This document shows, one piece after another, positions 56,642 to 56,888 of a stretch of 56,888 nucleotides of DNA (position 1 is its first letter; every line of letters begins with the position of its first letter). The translations under genes and the position numbers were made by a program. Location: NCBI GenBank assembly GCA_034382075.1, contig JAXMOZ010000010.1, forward strand, positions 1 through 56,888, given 5' to 3'. This DNA comes from JAEULH01 sp034382075 (GTDB taxonomy: Bacteria > Pseudomonadota > Alphaproteobacteria > Rhodospirillales > Defluviicoccaceae). Below the pieces are notes generated by a model, which made no database searches, was not told the DNA's origin, and saw only the letters and a list, made by a program, of their open reading frames with translations.

Positions 56642-56888
56642 CCTAGATGAACAGCCCCCCGGTGTGCTCGTCCGACCCGCGCATCGTCACTCTCCCTGCC
56701 GTCCCACAGAACGCAGGGGATCAGAGCATCACCGCCCAAGCCCGCTCTTTTTCCGCAGCCTGCTAATACCAGCCTGCGCGGTTACTGACTCTGGGTTTGG
56801 GGGATTGAACGAACCCGCTGTCGCGGGAGTGGGATGAGCGGTTAGGAGGGAGGGCTCCTTGTCGGGGAGGATTGCGGTTTGTCGAAGC
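56642..56888. other. Intergenic end of window
   Basis: No supported gene is visible in the last 247 bases. Short frames here lack ribosome binding sites and family resemblance. The window may end before the next gene starts. Confidence 0.5.

Noticed and set aside
56512..56739. A 75-codon minus-strand frame
   Set aside because: It starts within or near repeat DNA, has no ribosome binding site and no recognisable family.

Overview
The window is a high-GC (about two-thirds G+C by eye) chromosomal segment of an alphaproteobacterium, probably of the Rhodospirillales type. The grounds are the xseB-ispA-dxs-tlyA and ssb-gyrA-coaD gene orders, an rpsU/COQ9/def cluster that implies ubiquinone, an RpoE-ChrR pair, an LdtR-like MarR regulator and an alphaproteobacterial style of short dispersed hairpin repeats. 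The genus cannot be fixed from the sequence. No prophage, insertion sequence, CRISPR array or plasmid backbone was seen.

Layout. 1-3032: a dispersed repeat, a tiny membrane ORF, COQ9 and peptide deformylase (minus), ribosomal S21 and a class IV aminotransferase (plus). 3206-7313: a sulfate ABC transporter (sbp, cysT, cysW, cysA) with a repeat inserted before cysA. 7385-14210: a CPA1 antiporter, a small barrel-like protein, 3-hydroxyacyl-CoA dehydrogenase, a TPR lipoprotein, a MarR regulator, a GmhB-like phosphatase, a BadI/MenB-like hydrolase, YjbQ, hemerythrin and tRNA-Thr(CGT). 14349-23934: small secreted protein, DUF4410 lipoprotein, AraC regulator, MscS channel with a FadL porin, DUF1254/1214 protein and a large arylsulfatase. 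24112-28443: glycogen synthase and glycogen phosphorylase. 28758-32650: isoprenoid operon xseB-ispA-dxs-tlyA. 32923-41503: an unrecognised plus-strand gene, then coaD, gyrA, an SH3 protein and ssb, with divergent uvrA. 41504-42248: a hairpin-rich tandem repeat array. 42249-46347: a GH3-family enzyme and a DUF3772-MscS gene broken by one in-frame TAG. 46523-50195: glutathione peroxidase, ECF sigma factor, ChrR anti-sigma, a DUF6134-like secreted protein and an SDR enzyme. 50289-56339: DUF2062 protein, MFS transporter, Ntn hydrolase, purB and a low-GC pentapeptide-repeat membrane protein. 56340-56888: more copies of the dispersed repeats.

The most coherent functional unit is the oxidative or singlet-oxygen stress block at 46462-50195. 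Glutathione peroxidase and the sigma factor each have a GATCC-N16-CGTA promoter of the RpoE type. The sigma, ChrR, DUF6134-like and SDR genes run tightly spaced and are probably one operon, so the last two are candidate new members of the response. Other points of interest are the 200-bp tandem repeat with an inverted copy 15 kb away, the amber-interrupted channel, an orphan BadI-like ring-cleavage hydrolase, a bacterial GH3 enzyme, and two genes (32923-33777 and 54762-56339) whose lower GC suggests transfer.

Most of the window is ordinary core metabolism. Function calls rest on recognised motifs and gene order; no database search was run.
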